From assembly GCA_050084515.1 (NCBI GenBank), contig CM114273.1, positions 37,386,001 through 37,450,000 of the forward strand: DNA of 64,000 nucleotides, in the 5' to 3' direction. Positions within the stretch are counted from its first letter, which is position 1, and the number at the start of each line of letters is the position of its first letter. The stretch is from Blasia pusilla (Eukaryota > Marchantiophyta > Marchantiopsida > Blasiales). Position numbers and translations under genes: made by a program. Shown piece by piece: positions 14,647 to 24,754 of this stretch. The notes under the pieces were generated by a model. That model ran no database searches. It was not told the origin of the DNA and saw only the letters and a list, made by a program, of their open reading frames with translations.

Positions 14647-16527
14647 TGTCATGACCATACGGATTGTGTCGTAGAGTATAGTGTGCTAGTAGAGGCCATA
14701 CCTTATGTAGGGTCGTAGTGTCTAGGTAGAGATGCGGTTTCATACATAGGGTTGGGGGTTACTCCATTGAGGGTGACTTTTCCAATAGGGCCCGCTCTTA
14801 GGTTAGAGGATATAGTGTGGAGTGTACTCAAAGAATAGTTAGTTCTTTGAGTTGAGCGTGTTGCGTTGGGAGTTAGCCTTGGTAGTGAGTAGAGCTCTTG
14901 GCTATGGTGGTTCCCGCAAGCTTCGACCTGGATTCTCTCATCGTGGAGTGGGTTTGGCTCGATTGTATGTGATTTTATACGTGTTTTATGATAGTAGGTC
15001 TTTCACGGATTTCACTCAAAGAACAAGAGTAGATCGATGGTAGCTTCAATCGTGGATCAGTAGGATCTGGTTAGGGCTGATTGTGTACTCAGCCGTGGAT
15101 GTTCGTGGTTTATGGCCTATGTTGGAGGTTTGAATCTGGTGCGTGGTTGGTTGGGAAAGAAGCGGCTTGCTGAGAGCTTTCCAACACACTTTAGATCTCC
15201 AGATTTTGTCAAGGGAGTTGGAAGTTATCAAGGATTGAAGATTCAGGTTCGTGTTCGACGGTTTTCTGATGTGGAGAGCTTGGAGTGCGGAAGCTCTATT
15301 GAAGTTCATCCAGATCAGGTTGAGATGTTCCTTTTGCTACTTGTATTGTGATCTCATGTGAAGCTATCTGCTTGAGTGTGTGGAACGTTGCGGATTTATG
15401 TGTGCATGAATCTGGGCGGAAGCACTGTCGGATTTGCGATTCTGGAGGTGTATGGACAGCAAGTTTGTATGATTTTTAGCTCAGAATTCAGAGCTTGGTT
15501 GTAGCTGATTTTTTGTGGAGAGATAGCTATGGTGGCCAATTAAATTCTGGTTGAAACAGATTCAATTTTGGTTGAGTATTTGTGGAGTAATTTCCGATCG
15601 AAATTTTATAGACTAGCTCAAGGTCTGGCTATGGTGGACAGCAGATCGGAGGGGCTGGTTGGTTGCTGACTCGTCCATTTTTCGAGACGCCTATCTTGTT
15701 GGGGGCGCCCTGGTTGGGCCTCTATCCATAGTGAAGCGTGGCAATAGGGGCATGTCTCAAGCATTTCTCGGCGTTTCGAGGTTTCGAGGCAACTCGTGGT
15801 AGCTCGGGGCGAGTGGGCGTGAGAGGCGGAGTAAGGAGCAAAGAGCAAGCAAGCTTGCTTGCTTGCTTGGGCGTGAGGCAATTTTTGCAAGATTTTTGAG
15901 TTGAGTGTTGCATAACTGGTCATCCATCTTTGGGCTATTCTGCCTGGAAGACGCTTAACTGCTGAGATCTTAACTATGCCAGTGTACACACTGGTGTAGC
16001 TCATTTCGTGCTATTTGGAGATGTGTTAGGCGCTTTATGCATCTCGGGTTTTTGGTTGATCGACCTCTAGCACATAGTACGGTGTGGCCTCTCCATGCAG
16101 GTGATATTTTCAGGTGCTGCGAGTGCGACTAGCACGTCATCGACCAGCGGCGGAGTAGCTATTGCGTTAGAATTGCGTGGTGGGTTTTGTGGATTCAGGG
16201 GTGCCACATTTGGTGGATTGTGTTACCTTGATTTCCATTTGCGATTGGAGCGTTGTCGTTGGACTTCTTGTGTTTGGATCCCCTCCATTGTTGCTTCTTG
16301 CTTGCGCGCCCATTGTTAGGGTTGACGCTGATTTCCAGAGTAGTTTTACTCTTGTGTGCTACCGGTAGTGAGGCTGGAGTGATGACCAATAGACTGTGGG
16401 AGGCTTCTTGTGATGATGACAGGTCAAGTTGCCCACACCCATAGCTAGTAGAGCTAGAATAGTACAGCGACATCGATGTCACTTGGTTACTTAGTGGTGG
16501 TCATTTGGTGGTAGTGCGGCATCGGCG
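14647..16527 (+). other. 5' LTR/leader region of the retroelement
   Basis: About 1.9 kb before gag with no coding signature. It holds a perfect hairpin (ACTCAAAGAA / TTCTTTGAGT, 14826-14852, 7-nt loop) and an 18-bp palindrome (15845-15862, centred on AAGCTT). A tRNA primer-binding site was looked for but not identified, so the end of the 5' LTR is unknown. Confidence 0.45.
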
Positions 16528-18985
16528 TTGGTCATCACGGAGCTGTCTGGTGGTTTGGTTTGGGACCGTGGTGCGGACAGTGGTGGTTTTAGATGGACTG
16601 GATTGACGTATCCGTTACCTTTTCCACTTCCGACGGTTGATGAGAAGGAGGAGGAGGCTGTTCCAAACACCGAGTCTTCTACGTTGTTATCAAGTGTTGC
16701 AGCTCCATTGATTTGGGACATGGATGGGATAAATGGGGCCATGAAGGGCCCACGACAATACTTGGGTGCAATGGGTACCATTGAGTTGGAGGAATTCATT
16801 CAGGAGTTTGATACGTGGTGTGATATGCAGATGTTGCTGAATGCCACGTTGTTTACACCCTTCTTGGCTTGGAAGGGGTTATTTCAGCACTTGGAGGGAC
16901 CATCCATGGAAGATTATCATGAGTTTAGGAGGGACCATGTTGCTGAGATTGAGGTGTGGAGAAAATATTGGTCTCCAGACTATGTGTCTATCACCCATGG
17001 TGGTATTGGTAGTAGTGCTCCTACTGTGCCAACTAGCCCGACGTTGAGTGGTACGAGTACGAGCCGGAGTGGGGGTACCAGTGGAGGTATCCATGGAGGT
17101 ACCAGTGGGGGTACTAGTGGAGGTACTAGTGCCCCACCATCGTTCAGCCTGGTTATAGAGTTCTTCAAGAGGTTGAAGAAGAACTATCATGGAGTGAAGA
17201 CAGAGAAGTTGAGGAGTCTTCATGAATTTGAGCGAAAGACTGGTGAGAGTATTCTTGAGGCATACACTCGTATGTGATGCTTGATTTTAGTTACGCAGTG
17301 TCGCGACCCTCATGACCAAACGAGTGCCAAGCGGAACATCATAACATTAGCGGGCTCACGCTAAGATGGTTTGGGCGCTGGAGTAGTCTCGAAGAGGAGA
17401 CAAGAGACGAGACGCGAGCGAGGCTCCGCGTTTCAGATGTTGTGGTCACGATCAAGAAACCTGGACCAAACGCGGAATAAGACTTGAAAGGAGTCGAGTC
17501 AAGAAAGTGGGTTGCCAAAGGAAGAATCCGGATTTGGAACGCCACTAGCGTTTGAGAGTTTCCGACTGTATTTATAACCATAAATTTTAGCGCCAAGATA
17601 CAATGGATCAAGCAAGAGTGCGTTGGAAGGCTTATGGAAAGTCGGTTCAAATGCACTAAAGATCTTTGCAAACGCATAAGCAGCGGCTGAGAAACAACCC
17701 GGAAACCACTGTAAGTGGAGACGAGTTGAGGGCCACAATGAAGGGCCCGACCCTCATTTTCCAAAGGGGGGGAAGGTCTCTGAGAGTGCTTGGAACCCGA
17801 ACCCCACTTTGGGCGCCGTGGGCGGCTCAAGGGCATGGAACGGAACACGAGTTTGGGGGTTGGGTTGGAAAACCTGCACCAAGTCTATTGAGGCAATTTT
17901 AGACATCCCTCTTGGATTTCACCCCGCGACTCAATTACTTGGGTCTCGGTTTGGTGCTCACACGAGGTCCGTTGAACAGTTGGGATCGCTAGGTGCGCAA
18001 GTGCCGTTTCAGGTCCCTGGACTAACCAGGAAGTCTGTTCCAAGTCTTGAAGGACTTGCCATGTTTTGGAAACTAGGAATTAAGGAAGGTTGAGCTTGAA
18101 GAGACGCTGAGTTGAGAACTCGGTGGGTTGGAACGCTGGTTGGCCCGGACCCGACTAAAGAAAGTGCGTGTTTGGGTGCAGATCGGCGATGAGATCGTGT
18201 CATACTGAACGTACGCTTCCGCAACACTAAAGATTGGCGTTCAAGGAGAGTAGGGGCGTAACACCAAGGGTGTGACTGAGGCTCACGCAGTCCAATTTTG
18301 GTATGGGATCTTGGATAGAGAGTTGCGCCGTAGGGTATGTGATGCTACTCTTATGAATGATGATTCACCCACATTGGCCAATATGTTTGCTCTATCTGAG
18401 AAGATTGAGCTTAACATGGTGGAGGAGAGAGTGGTGACATCCGCATTCAGTAGGGATATAACTACTACTGCTCGTGTTCAGCAGTCCACCTCACAGTCTC
18501 GTAGTAGTGGTGGTGGTGGTAGTAGTGGGAGTCGTGGGGGGTACACACGACCTCAGTTAGGTCCTAGAGGGACACTTGCGCAAAGACCATTGCCTTCATT
18601 TGTTGCCCCGCAGCAAGGACAATCATGTTGGACATGTGGAGGTGATCATGTCAGGAGGTTTTGTCCCCAAGAGGATAGGAGACGGACTTTGGAGGATGGG
18701 CCTCAGTCAGCCCCAACTTAGTGTGATCATTGTGGGAGACCAGGTCATCCTCGAGGGCGTTGCTTTGATCTTCATCGAGAGTTGAGATCAGGCCGCGGCC
18801 GTGGTGGAGTAGCTCCAAGAGGCCGAGGTGGTAGAGGTGGTAGGGGTGGTAGAGGTGGACCAGCGGTTGGAGAGCCTACGGTGGCTACCCCTACCACTAC
18901 AACAGAGTCAGCTATGGCTGCCAGGATTGAGCAGTTGGAGCAGAGGTTGGCTACTATGGCTGGTAGGGGTATCCATCGTGCTTAG
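16528..18985 (+). pseudogene. retroelement gag, split by a solo LTR
   Basis: 16528-17277 encodes the capsid-like part (EEFIQEFDTWCDMQM, LAWKGLFQHLEG, FFKRLKKNYHGVKTEKL, ESILEAYTRM). It includes a Gly/Thr/Ser linker with GGTSGG repeats. A TGA follows where Arg would be expected. The frame resumes at about 18270 (VTEAHAVQFWYGILDRELRR) once the 965-bp insert 17299-18263 is set aside. Two CCHC zinc knuckles follow: CWTCGGDHVRRFC (about 18626-18664, one residue short of the canonical spacing) and CDHCGRPGHPRGRC (about 18722-18763), with a TAG between them. A Gly/Arg-rich RGG stretch (18782-18870) and a short coiled-coil-like IEQLEQRLATM close it. Gag would package the element RNA. Confidence 0.8.
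17299..18263. mobile_element. solo LTR (965 bp) inserted in gag
   Basis: The insert starts TGTCGCGACCC and ends GGGGCGTAACA, imperfect inverted ends of LTR type (TG...CA). The flanking 5-mers are CGCAG (17294-17298) and CCAAG (18264-18268), which would be a target-site duplication with two later changes. Setting the insert aside puts the two gag halves into one reading frame. The interior has no protein homology, as expected for an LTR left after recombination between the two LTRs of a full element. Its sequence does not match the host element's ends. Confidence 0.75.
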
Positions 18986-19414
18986 GACTCCATCCATGGT
19001 TCCTACGCAACCTATTGAGCCTACAGTGGAGATTGAGGCATCTACAATGCGTGTAGTAGACACGGATGCACCATCTAGTGCAGTATTGCAGATGGCAACT
19101 TCAATGTTGGGATCCCCATTGTTTTCAGCCACTAAGTTGATGGCCTTAGGAGTTGACTTAGCTCATGTATTTCAGCTAGCAACCACGTTGTGTGAACGTG
19201 GGAGTGTTACTGCTACACGTGCTGAGGTGGATGAGGATGTTGCGGTGGAGCAAACCTCTATGTCAGGTGTAGCATTGAGTACCAGTACTACTTGGCAGGC
19301 AACAGCGGCGAAGATGGATGCATTACGAGATCGGCCAACCATTGATTGTGAGAGGCTTACACCTAGTGTATGTATGTTGGACAACCGGAGGGGGATATTC
19401 CGATAGACAAGACA

Positions 19415-20140
19415 CGTGTATAGACCAGATAGAGTCTTGTTAGACTCTGGTGCCCAACCTTTGATGTTGGGGAAGGCGGCATGTATTGGTTTGGGTATTC
19501 GGAGGTCAAAGCTTGAGCCTTGCCCATTCCAAATTCAGACATCATTTGGAGGAGCCAATGATAGGAGAAGTTGTCTGTACAATTGAGACTAGATCATGCG
19601 ACTGATAGCTCCAAGTTGGGAGTACCTGCAGTGGTCACATCAGCCGAGTCATATGATGTACTAGTTGGAGGAGCAATATTGTACCCGATGGGTTTTCAGA
19701 TGGACTACTGGACTGAGATAACGTCTTATAGACTTGGTTGGCAGTCCGGGGATGGACGTATGAGCCAAGTTCCTGTGAGATTTATTTACGGGACTCGACT
19801 AGGAGGGTCTTCCCCAACGGTGTTAGCATCTGTGGCTACTTTTAGTGGAGTAGTCACTTGGCCAGGAGACTTTTTGGAGGGTAACCTTTCTGCTATGGAT
19901 TCTCATGTGCATGAGCAGGTAGAGGAGGTCCCTAGTTTTGCAGCAGTGGTATCCTCATCGTTGGATGTGCCACTTTGGAGTTCAGGCCGTGCACTATGGC
20001 AGGAGGCTGATCGCCTAGTGCATGAGGCTTGGTGTGAGGCTGTTATACCTCACGAGGAAGAGGAGGCTCCACGGCGGACTCCTACTTCTGGTCTAGTTGG
20101 GTTATCCCCTTTGGATACTACACCCATTGTATGGCAGTAT
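19415..20140 (+). pseudogene. retroelement aspartic protease and linker
   Basis: About 19430-19600 encodes VLLDSGAQPLMLGKAACIGL, with the DSG active-site triad of retropepsins. Frame shifts flank it. From 19571 the next frame gives SYDVLVGGAILYPMGF, resembling the second half of retropepsin-like domains in plant Ty3 elements, then an acidic linker (HEEEEAPRRT, near 20060) running straight into the methyltransferase. The protease would cut the gag-pol polyprotein. Confidence 0.7.
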
Positions 20141-21118
20141 GTGCCGGAGGGCATTTGTGTGTTAGATCTCTTTGGTGGGATTAGCACTGGTTTGGCTCCA
20201 GTGTTGCAGGCCAATATTCTTGTGCGGAGATACGTGTATGTGGAGCGAGATGAGACGGCCCATAGAGTTTCGTCCAAACATATTGGTCAGTTGATGCGGA
20301 GATATCCTGAGTTGTTGCCGCCATCAGCTATTCGTGGGTACCACCGTGCTTTGTTGTCACACATTGCATTGTTGGGGGCGCAAGACCTTGAGAGGGTTGG
20401 TCCTATGGATTTGGTGATTGCTGGATGGCCATGTCAGGGTCATACACGTGCTGGTCGTGGTGAGGGATTACACGACCCTAGGTCTCGATTGTTTTGGGAG
20501 ATGTTACGGGTGTTACGACATCTTCAGGTTCATCAGGAACGTGCTCCAACTTATATTCTGGAGAATGTTCCATTGTTGGGTGACACTCGGACCCGGATGA
20601 TGGCGAGCGAGAGTTCATCAGGTGCGCTCTTGGATTGGACCAGCGGTGTTGTTGGATGCAGCGCAAGTTGGCTTGCGTGCACATCGTCCACGCTTGTGGT
20701 GGACAAACTTGTTGCCTAGGGAGGTTCTATGTCGAGAATATGATGCAGTGCAGTGGGATCCTTGCCTTACAGTGGATAGTATCTTGGATACAGGGCAACT
20801 TTCTCTGGTAGTGAGGGTTATTGATCGGTCACCCATGGCAGTGGTGAATCGTATGGGGCAGCCTAGGATGGCACTACCCACATTTGTGAGTTTTCCCTCG
20901 TCACATGCCTACAGGGAAGATGGTCACGGGCTTGTATGGGATTCTCATGTGTGATAGTTGGTGGAGCCTAACGCTGATGAGAGAGAGCGTGCGATGGGAT
21001 TTGCTACTGGTGTGACAGCGGTTGCTTCCATTTTTTAGGCTTCACGACGTGATGTGTTGGGTCAGGCCATGGACCTGAATTTTTTGACCTGGATTTTGAG
21101 TCTTGGTATGGCCGAGTA
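20140..21118 (+). pseudogene. C5 cytosine DNA methyltransferase domain embedded in retroelement pol
   Basis: Motifs occur in canonical order. Motif I is CVLDLFGGISTGL (about 20156-20194), the AdoMet-binding loop. A motif II-like segment is YVYVERDETAH. Motif IV is VIAGWPCQGHTRAG, with the catalytic Cys in PCQ at 20424-20438. Motif VI is YILENVPLL (about 20552-20575). Motif VIII is VGLRAHRPRLWWTN (about 20662-20705). A target-recognition-like stretch follows to about 20940, then motif IX/X (ERERAMGF; ASRRDVLGQAMDLNFLTWIL, about 20985-21105). A frame shift lies near 20600-20630 and two stops near 20955 and 21037, so this copy is dead. The AHRPRLWWTN and AMDLNFLTWIL segments recall DNMT3-type enzymes; the order is not the permuted one of plant DRMs. 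It would transfer a methyl group to cytosine C5 in DNA. Confidence 0.88.
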
Positions 21119-21355
21119 GCGTCGGCTTTGGACTATGTCTGTGGGTCTTCCACCCCTTGTGATGAGCTCGATGGCTACTGGGACGATAGAGGCATCGGTT
21201 GGGGCGAGGAGAGTAGTATTTTGCATCCTTGGAGTAAATGGGATGTAATGGTTGGGCATGTGGAGTTGGTTGCTCATGCTAGTGGAGGAGTTATTTGCTT
21301 AGATGATGGTGTAGCTAAGGGTGTACCATCTTGTGAGGGGGTTGCGTAGCAGCCA

Positions 21356-22860
21356 ATGGCGTTGTCCTCTCCCTCTAGTGTGCCAGTGGAGCAGACTTGG
21401 GAGCCATTACTTGGGCCCAAGCTTACGGGAGGTGAGAAACGACGCTTGACACAGTTCCTACGTGCTTATAGGAGTTGTTTTGCCTTTAGCATGAAGGAGT
21501 TGGGTGATTTGGTTGGACCTGATATATGGATTGATTTGGCTAGTGATATGCCAATCTTTCGTTGTCCCTACCGATATAGTGATATGGAGAGGGACCTGAT
21601 TCAGAGTAGGACATTGGACCTTTTAGAGGCTAGATTAGTGTAGTTGTCGCATGGAGAGTAAGCATCAGCCACTGTCATGCCTTCTAAAAAGGATGTGCAT
21701 GGCAACTACACGGATAGGCGGATGTGTGGAGATTACCGTCCTATCAATCGGCAGACCAAGGCCAATAGGTATGCCATGCCTACACCTGAGGAGATCTTTG
21801 ATGTGGTGGGACAGGCAAAGATTTTCAGTATTTTGGATCTTCAGGCAGGATACCATCAATTTCCGATCACGGAGAGTAACAAGGCCAAGACAACATTTTG
21901 GGGTGTGAACTTTTATGGCAAGGATTGTTTGTACCAGTGAAAATTCTTCCCCTTTGGGTTGAAGAATGCACCTGCCGAGTTTGAGAGAGTGATGGACAGG
22001 ATCCTAGCAGGGTTGGATTTTGTTCGGTGTTACATGGATGATATCTTGGTGTTCAATAACAAGGTGGAGGAGCATCAGATACATTTGCAGATTGTGTTTG
22101 AGCGGTTGAAAACTCATGGTCTACGTTCGCATCCAATAAAGTGTAAGTTCTCTCATGAGGATGTTGAGTACTTGGGTCATGTGATCTATCCAGGTGGTTT
22201 GGGAGTTCAGCAAGCAAAGGTGAAGGTTATTGCACTTATTCCTGATCTGGTAGATGTGAGTAGAGTTCGGGCATTCATGGGATTGGCGAACTACTATCGA
22301 AGGTATGTGAAGGGATTTAGTGCTATGGCAAAGCCTTTGAACCAATTGCTGAAATCAGATCGGGAGTGGCACTGGGGAGATTATCAAGAGAGAGCTTTTG
22401 TGGAGCTCAAGGCCTAGTTGGTGGCGGCGCCTCTCTTGAGAAGACCTATCAGAGGGCGCCCATTTTAATTACACACTGATTGGAGTAGGTTGGGACTTGA
22501 AGAGGTGTTGACACAACATGATGATGAGCACATGGAGTTTGTGGTGGCCTATGCAAGTTGTTCGAATAATGCAGTAGAGTCGTGCTGTAATTCATATGAG
22601 GGAGAGTGCTTGGCAGTAGTGTGGGCTGTGGCACACCTTAGGTGTTACTTGTTTGACACACAGTTTATCCTTGTTACTGATTACCAGCCGCTCAAGTGGT
22701 TGATGGAGTCTGACAAGCTTACAGGGAAGCTTGCACGGTGGGCTCTTATCTTACAGGAGTATGACTTCCAAGTGGTACACAGACTTGGAGTTTCCAACCT
22801 TGATGTTGATGGGTTGAGTAGGAATCCATGTACTAGCCAAGAGGATGCAACTGAGGTTAG
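21356..22860 (+). pseudogene. retroelement reverse transcriptase and RNase H
   Basis: RT motifs: RMCGDYRPINRQTKANRY (about 21720-21775), FSILDLQAGYHQFPI, FFPFGLKNAPAEFERVMD (about 21945-22000), and the active site CYMDDILVF with YMDD at 22031-22042. LGHVIYPGGLGV and VRAFMGLANYYRRYV follow. RNase H motifs are HTDWSRLGLEEVL (about 22472), YEGECLAVVWAVAHLRCYL and LVTDYQPLKWL, ending LDVDGLSRNP. In-frame stops occur at about 21641, 21938, 22415 and 22466. Several replace an expected Gln or Trp by a single C-to-T or G-to-A change. These enzymes would copy element RNA into DNA. The RT clearly belongs to the Ty3/gypsy type. Confidence 0.9.
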
Positions 22861-24474
22861 ATGGCATGGCGAGGTTGATGAGGAGATGGTGCCAGGTTGG
22901 CATGCATGTGCCTTTTTATGTTGGTTAGGGGTGGACTCTAGTATGGAGGACCACATGACATCTTACTCTAGTCAGAGGGTAGATGGCCAGTCTTCAGATC
23001 CAAAGGTTGGAGATGGTGGTACGGATCAGCGTGATATTCATGATGATGTGTTGGTGTTGGAGTTCCTACGGACCAGTAGGGTGCCAGGCATAGTGAGTGC
23101 CAAGGAGCGAGACCGTGTTCTTCAACGTGCTAGGAGGTATCGATTGGAGGGAACACATATTCTTTGTGTGTGGGAGGATGGTAGAGTACAAGTGGTGCCG
23201 TAGTCGGCTCAAAGAGAGCGCATTGTGCGACATGTCCATGAGGAGTTGGGACATTTTGGGGTAAAGCGTACGTATAGCCTACTCCTTGGCAAGTGTTGGT
23301 GGCATGGCATGCATACTCAGGTGCAACAGTTGGTGTCACGTTGTATGGTTTGTGATCGGGTGAGGGCATCATTCAATGCCCCTACACCACACTTACACCC
23401 CTTGCCTATTGTGGGGTTGGGTTACCGTTGGAGTGTGGACTTTGCGGGACCGTTACCGTTGATTGTACAACATCATCGATATGTGTTGGTGATGGTGGAG
23501 CACTTCTCCAAGTGGATTGAGTTGGTGGCATTACTTGAAAAGGCAAGTGAGGGAACGGCGTATGCGTTTCTTGATAGAGTGCTTAGTCATTTTGGTGCAC
23601 CAGCTGAGGTGCTGACCGACTAGGATACAGAGTTTTAGGGTGAGTTTCAGGTCTTGTATGACAAGTCGTTGATGGATCATCGGACCACGTCTCGAGATCA
23701 TCCAGAGGCGGATGGTTTGGCTGAGCGTGTGGTTTAGACGGTGAAGAGGGCATTGCACAAGTATGGCCTACAGAAGGGGCATCTTGGAGATTGGGATATT
23801 CAGTTGCCATGGTTAGTCATGGGGTATAGGTTCAGTCGCCAAGCATCCTTGGCTTCCTTCTCACCTTATTTTCTGTTATACGGCCGAGATCCAGACTTGC
23901 CAAGAGAAATTTTTTGGGAGTCTAGTGAGGTGGTGAACCTTGATGACCCAAAGATGTGGATGAGAGTGTGTTCTCAGCCGGCAGAGCTCTTTCGGAGAGT
24001 TATGCCAACAACATTTGAGAATCTTGCCATTGCTCAACATAGGGATACGTTGCGGTATGCAACCATTCAGGATGGAGGTTATCGACCATCGATCTGTAGG
24101 TTCCATGTGGGGGACTTTGTCTATTTGCAGCAGATTGCACTGACAACGTTGGATGTGATGGCAGGCCGCACTATTTTACGAGTGCGCGATATGTTAGCTT
24201 CCGGAGTTCTCATGTTGGAGGGTCGTGATGGAGTTTTTTGGAAGGATCATGTGCGTAATTGTACGCCATGTCATCTTCCAAATGTGGATGGTATTGTTGA
24301 CCCAAGCTTAGCCATGATACGTGCTAGCTTGAGGTGCATGTTTTGTGGGTCTGCTGGTAACGCATCCCGTATGTTGGTGTGTGATCGGTGTTCTAGGGGT
24401 TGGCACATGATGTGTTTGACTCCACGTATGGATGTTGTTCCTACTGGAAGGTGGGTTTGTCCTCAATGTACTTA
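22861..24474 (+). pseudogene. retroelement integrase with C-terminal PHD finger
   Basis: After a linker, the HHCC zinc domain appears as HVHEELGHFGVKRTY...CMVC (about 23229-23355). The DDE core is spread over VDFAGPLP (Asp, about 23438), LTD followed by TAG and DTEF (Asp, about 23610-23636) and HPEADGLAERV (Glu, about 23700). The C-terminal part (FHVGDFVYL, ASGVLMLEGRDG, KDHVRNCTPCHLP) ends near 24280. Then follows CMFCGSAG, MLVCDRCSRGWHMMC and GRWVCPQC (24335-24471), a C4HC3 PHD finger, before the terminal TAG. Stops at about 23201, 23621, 23636 and 23735 disable it. Integrase would insert the element; the PHD finger could tether it to histone H3 tails (inference). Confidence 0.88.
24331..24474 (+). 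other. PHD finger at the end of the integrase
   Basis: Zinc ligands follow the pattern C-x2-C-x9-C-x2-C-x4-H-x2-C-x15-C-x2-C (CMFC, CDRC, WHMMC, WVCPQC). The Trp two residues before the last Cys pair is also typical of PHD fingers. In chromoviruses a chromodomain occupies this place. The finger itself has no stop or frame shift in this copy. Confidence 0.85.
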
Positions 24475-24754
24475 GGAGAGGTAGATGACTTGATCTTTGC
24501 ATGATATATATTACAGATGTGCGACTAACGATGGGGTAACCTAGCACCCGGCCTTGTGATTCATGCATCCACGAAGGTGTATAGCATGTAGTAGATGTAT
24601 AGGGCTACCTGGGAGTTAGAGGTACCTAACCGCCAATTAGGGGGGCGAGTTGTGGTACATTGGTGTTTGTGGATGCTCTCGTCTATGTTATGTATGTATG
24701 TGAGTATGGTATGTCGGCGATATATGTTGTATGACGATGTGGATTCGCATGACA

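Larger units (their letters stand above)
14647..24754 (+). mobile_element. Ty3/gypsy-type LTR retroelement carrying a DNA cytosine methyltransferase and a PHD finger
   Basis: Domain order on the plus strand: gag with two zinc knuckles, aspartic protease, C5 cytosine methyltransferase, reverse transcriptase, RNase H, integrase, PHD finger. Protease-RT-RNase H-integrase is the Ty3/gypsy order. The outer limits are set by where the interrupted helicase gene stops and resumes. There the element begins TGTCATGACC (14647) and ends GCATGACA (24754), short inverted ends typical of LTRs. A purine tract (AGGGGGGCGAG, about 24637-24647) sits after the coding region. I cannot see two matching LTRs, nor a clean 5-bp target duplication, so the ends are provisional. 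All ORFs carry stops or frame shifts, so this copy is inactive. Confidence 0.85.

Noticed and set aside
18700-23740. TAG read as glutamine (altered genetic code, as in some ulvophyte algae)
   Set aside because: The host ureidoglycolate amidohydrolase ends at a TAG exactly where its family ends, the cupin gene also stops at TAG, and the transposons additionally carry TGA, TAA and frame shifts. Decay explains the pattern better.
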